NCBI RefSeq assembly: GCF_030505195.1
Contig: NZ_CP129672.1
Location: 372,001 to 436,000 of the forward strand
Direction of reading: 5' to 3'
Length of the DNA stretch: 64,000 nucleotides
Source: Comamonas testosteroni
Lineage (GTDB): Bacteria; Pseudomonadota; Gammaproteobacteria; Burkholderiales; Burkholderiaceae_C
Shown: positions 62,904 through 64,000 of the stretch, piece by piece
Layout of the letters: the number at the start of each line of letters is the position of its first letter
Numbering within the stretch: position 1 is the first letter of the stretch
The notes under the pieces: model-generated
What the model was told of the DNA's origin: nothing
The model's input: only the letters and a program-made list of their open reading frames with translations
Databases searched by the model: none
Position numbers and translations under genes: made by a program

Positions 62904-63707
62904 ATGAGCACGACCACAATGCCTCCACAACTTTTGGTGCTGGGTCTGGGCCCGGGCGATGATGCCTTGCTGACCCAGCAGGTGCGCGACAGCATTGCCA
63001 GCGCCAGCGATGCATTCGGCTACTTTCCCTATGTGGCGCGGCTGCAAGGCCTGGGGCATCTGCAGCTGCACGCCAGCGACAACCGCGAGGAACTCGATCG
63101 CGCACGCACCGCCTTGAATCTTGCAGCCCAAGGCCGCAAGGTGCTGATGCTCTCGTCGGGCGACCCAGGCGTGTTCGCCATGGCCAGTGCCGTGTTCGAG
63201 ACGCTGGAGCAGGCCAGCCCCGAGGAGCAAGCCCGCTGGCAGGGTGTGGACGTGCAGGTGCAGCCGGGTATCACCGCCATGCTGGCAGCGGCAGCCCGCC
63301 TGGGCGCCCCCTTGGGGCATGACTTCTGCACCATCAATCTGTCCGACAACCTCAAACCCGCCAGCATCATCGAGCGCCGCATCCGTCTGGCCGCCCAGGC
63401 CGATTTCGCCATGGCGTTCTACAACCCCTGCTCCCGATCACGCCCGCATGGCTTTTCCCGAGCACTGCAAGTGCTTCAGCAGGAATGCGAGCCCGAGCGC
63501 CTGATCTGCTTTGCCCGCAACGTCAGCCGGCCCGACGAGACGCTGCTGGTCGTGCGGCTGCTGGAAGCACGCGCCGACATGGCCGATATGCGCACAGTGG
63601 TGATTGTGGGCAACAGCCAGACCCGGCAGGTGGGCAGGCATGTCTATACCCCGCGCAGCTATGAGGCCTGCAGCAGCGCACCCTCCGCTATGACAGACCA
63701 TGCCTGA
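62904..63707 (+). CDS. cobJ: Precorrin-3B C17-methyltransferase
   Basis: A 267-residue methyltransferase: GLGPGDDALLTQQ at the SAM loop, ALNLAAQGRKVLMLSSGDPGVFAMA, VQVQPGITAMLAAAARLGAPLGHDF, and FYNPCSRSRPHG. It methylates C-17 with ring contraction to precorrin-4. It follows cobI by 10 bases and is the last plus-strand gene. Confidence 0.93.
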   Translation: MSTTTMPPQLLVLGLGPGDDALLTQQVRDSIASASDAFGYFPYVARLQGLGHLQLHASDNREELDRARTALNLAAQGRKVLMLSSGDPGVFAMASAVFETLEQASPEEQARWQGVDVQVQPGITAMLAAAARLGAPLGHDFCTINLSDNLKPASIIERRIRLAAQADFAMAFYNPCSRSRPHGFSRALQVLQQECEPERLICFARNVSRPDETLLVVRLLEARADMADMRTVVIVGNSQTRQVGRHVYTPRSYEACSSAPSAMTDHA

Positions 63708-63738
63708 GCGCGCGCAAGGCCTTGCCGGGACCAAGCGT

Positions 63739-64000
63739 TCAACGGCACTGCTGTCGCAGCCACTCCATAGCCTGCTGAGGGCTCTGGCACTGGACACGCT
63801 GCGTCAGCACCGGTCTGTCGACCATGATGACGGCGATGCCCAGTTGGCGCGCGGCCTCGATCTTGGCATAGGTATCCGCGCCACCGGCGTTCTTGCTGAC
63901 GATGCAGTCGATACGGTACTGCCGCAGCAGCGCCAGTTCATCGGCAAGTTGAAACGGACCGCGCGCAACGATCAGCTCATAGCTGTATGCCGGCAGGGGC
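63739..64000 (-). CDS. cobK: Precorrin-6A reductase, C-terminal part (window edge)
   Basis: The minus-strand frame that enters at base 63999 ends at TGA 63739-63741. It reads YELIVARGPFQLADELALL, VSKNAGGADTYAKIEAARQL and IAVIMVDRPVL, the C-terminal part of CobK/CbiJ-type precorrin-6A reductases. The N-terminal part is outside the window. The gene converges with cobJ, 31 bases apart, so it is not in the cobG-J operon. Confidence 0.88.
   Translation of the reverse strand, partial: PLPAYSYELIVARGPFQLADELALLRQYRIDCIVSKNAGGADTYAKIEAARQLGIAVIMVDRPVLTQRVQCQSPQQAMEWLRQQCR

Overview
The window looks like chromosomal DNA from a high-GC betaproteobacterium, most likely Comamonadaceae (Comamonas or a close relative). 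This rests on the Bug/TctC-type binding protein, the RelA-type protein, the gene neighbourhoods and an AT-rich dispersed repeat. The genus is inferred; no ribosomal RNA gene is present to settle it. No intact insertion sequence, prophage or CRISPR array was found.

Region by region. (1) 1-6346, plus strand: the 3' part of a fused cysN-cysC gene, which makes the sulfate donor PAPS, followed tightly by a DUF1214 protein, a PAPS-type sulfotransferase, two paralogous SnoaL/NTF2-like proteins, an SRPBCC protein and an SDR oxidoreductase. This reads as one sulfation or small-molecule modification cassette. (2) 6347-8103: a gene-poor stretch with a LuxR-type HTH remnant, a P-loop kinase-like gene and tRNA-Val. 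(3) 8209-25131: housekeeping genes: relA, an alpha/beta hydrolase, 3-hydroxybutyrate dehydrogenase, a SIMPL-domain protein, an OmpR/EnvZ-type pair, a GFA protein, ispF, ispD, mfd, a CbiM-like membrane protein, a Bug receptor, serB, and an FMN reductase gene with an in-frame stop. (4) 25448-31946: an Ala-rich secreted protein, then an iron-uptake locus (ECF sigma factor, FecR, STN-containing TonB receptor, DUF3649, a truncated PepSY protein, DUF3325) behind a Fur-box-like site. (5) 32290-45606: a diguanylate cyclase flanked by short direct repeats, metQ, the prkA/DUF444/spoVR stress operon, an RhtA-type exporter with a divergent Lrp regulator, an ArgO/LysE exporter with a divergent ArgP-type regulator, and small membrane proteins.

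(6) 45945-64000 is a cobalamin regulon built around three cobalamin riboswitches. The first precedes btuC-btuD (inner-membrane ABC transporter). The second precedes a TonB receptor, a BtuF-like lipoprotein, a CbiX/[2Fe-2S] fusion, cobW, cobN, a ChlI-like ATPase and a short vWA protein, joining corrinoid uptake to a cobaltochelatase of the CobN + ChlI/ChlD-like type. The third precedes cobG-cobH-cobI-cobJ of the aerobic corrin-ring pathway, with cobK convergent and cut by the window end. The cell apparently both salvages and synthesises B12 under feedback control.

The parts most worth following up are the sulfation cassette, the riboswitch-controlled hybrid cobaltochelatase with its CbiX-ferredoxin fusion, a six-copy dispersed AT-rich repeat (one copy abuts the cobN start codon), the direct repeats around the diguanylate cyclase, and two decayed genes (FMN reductase amber codon, PepSY deletion).
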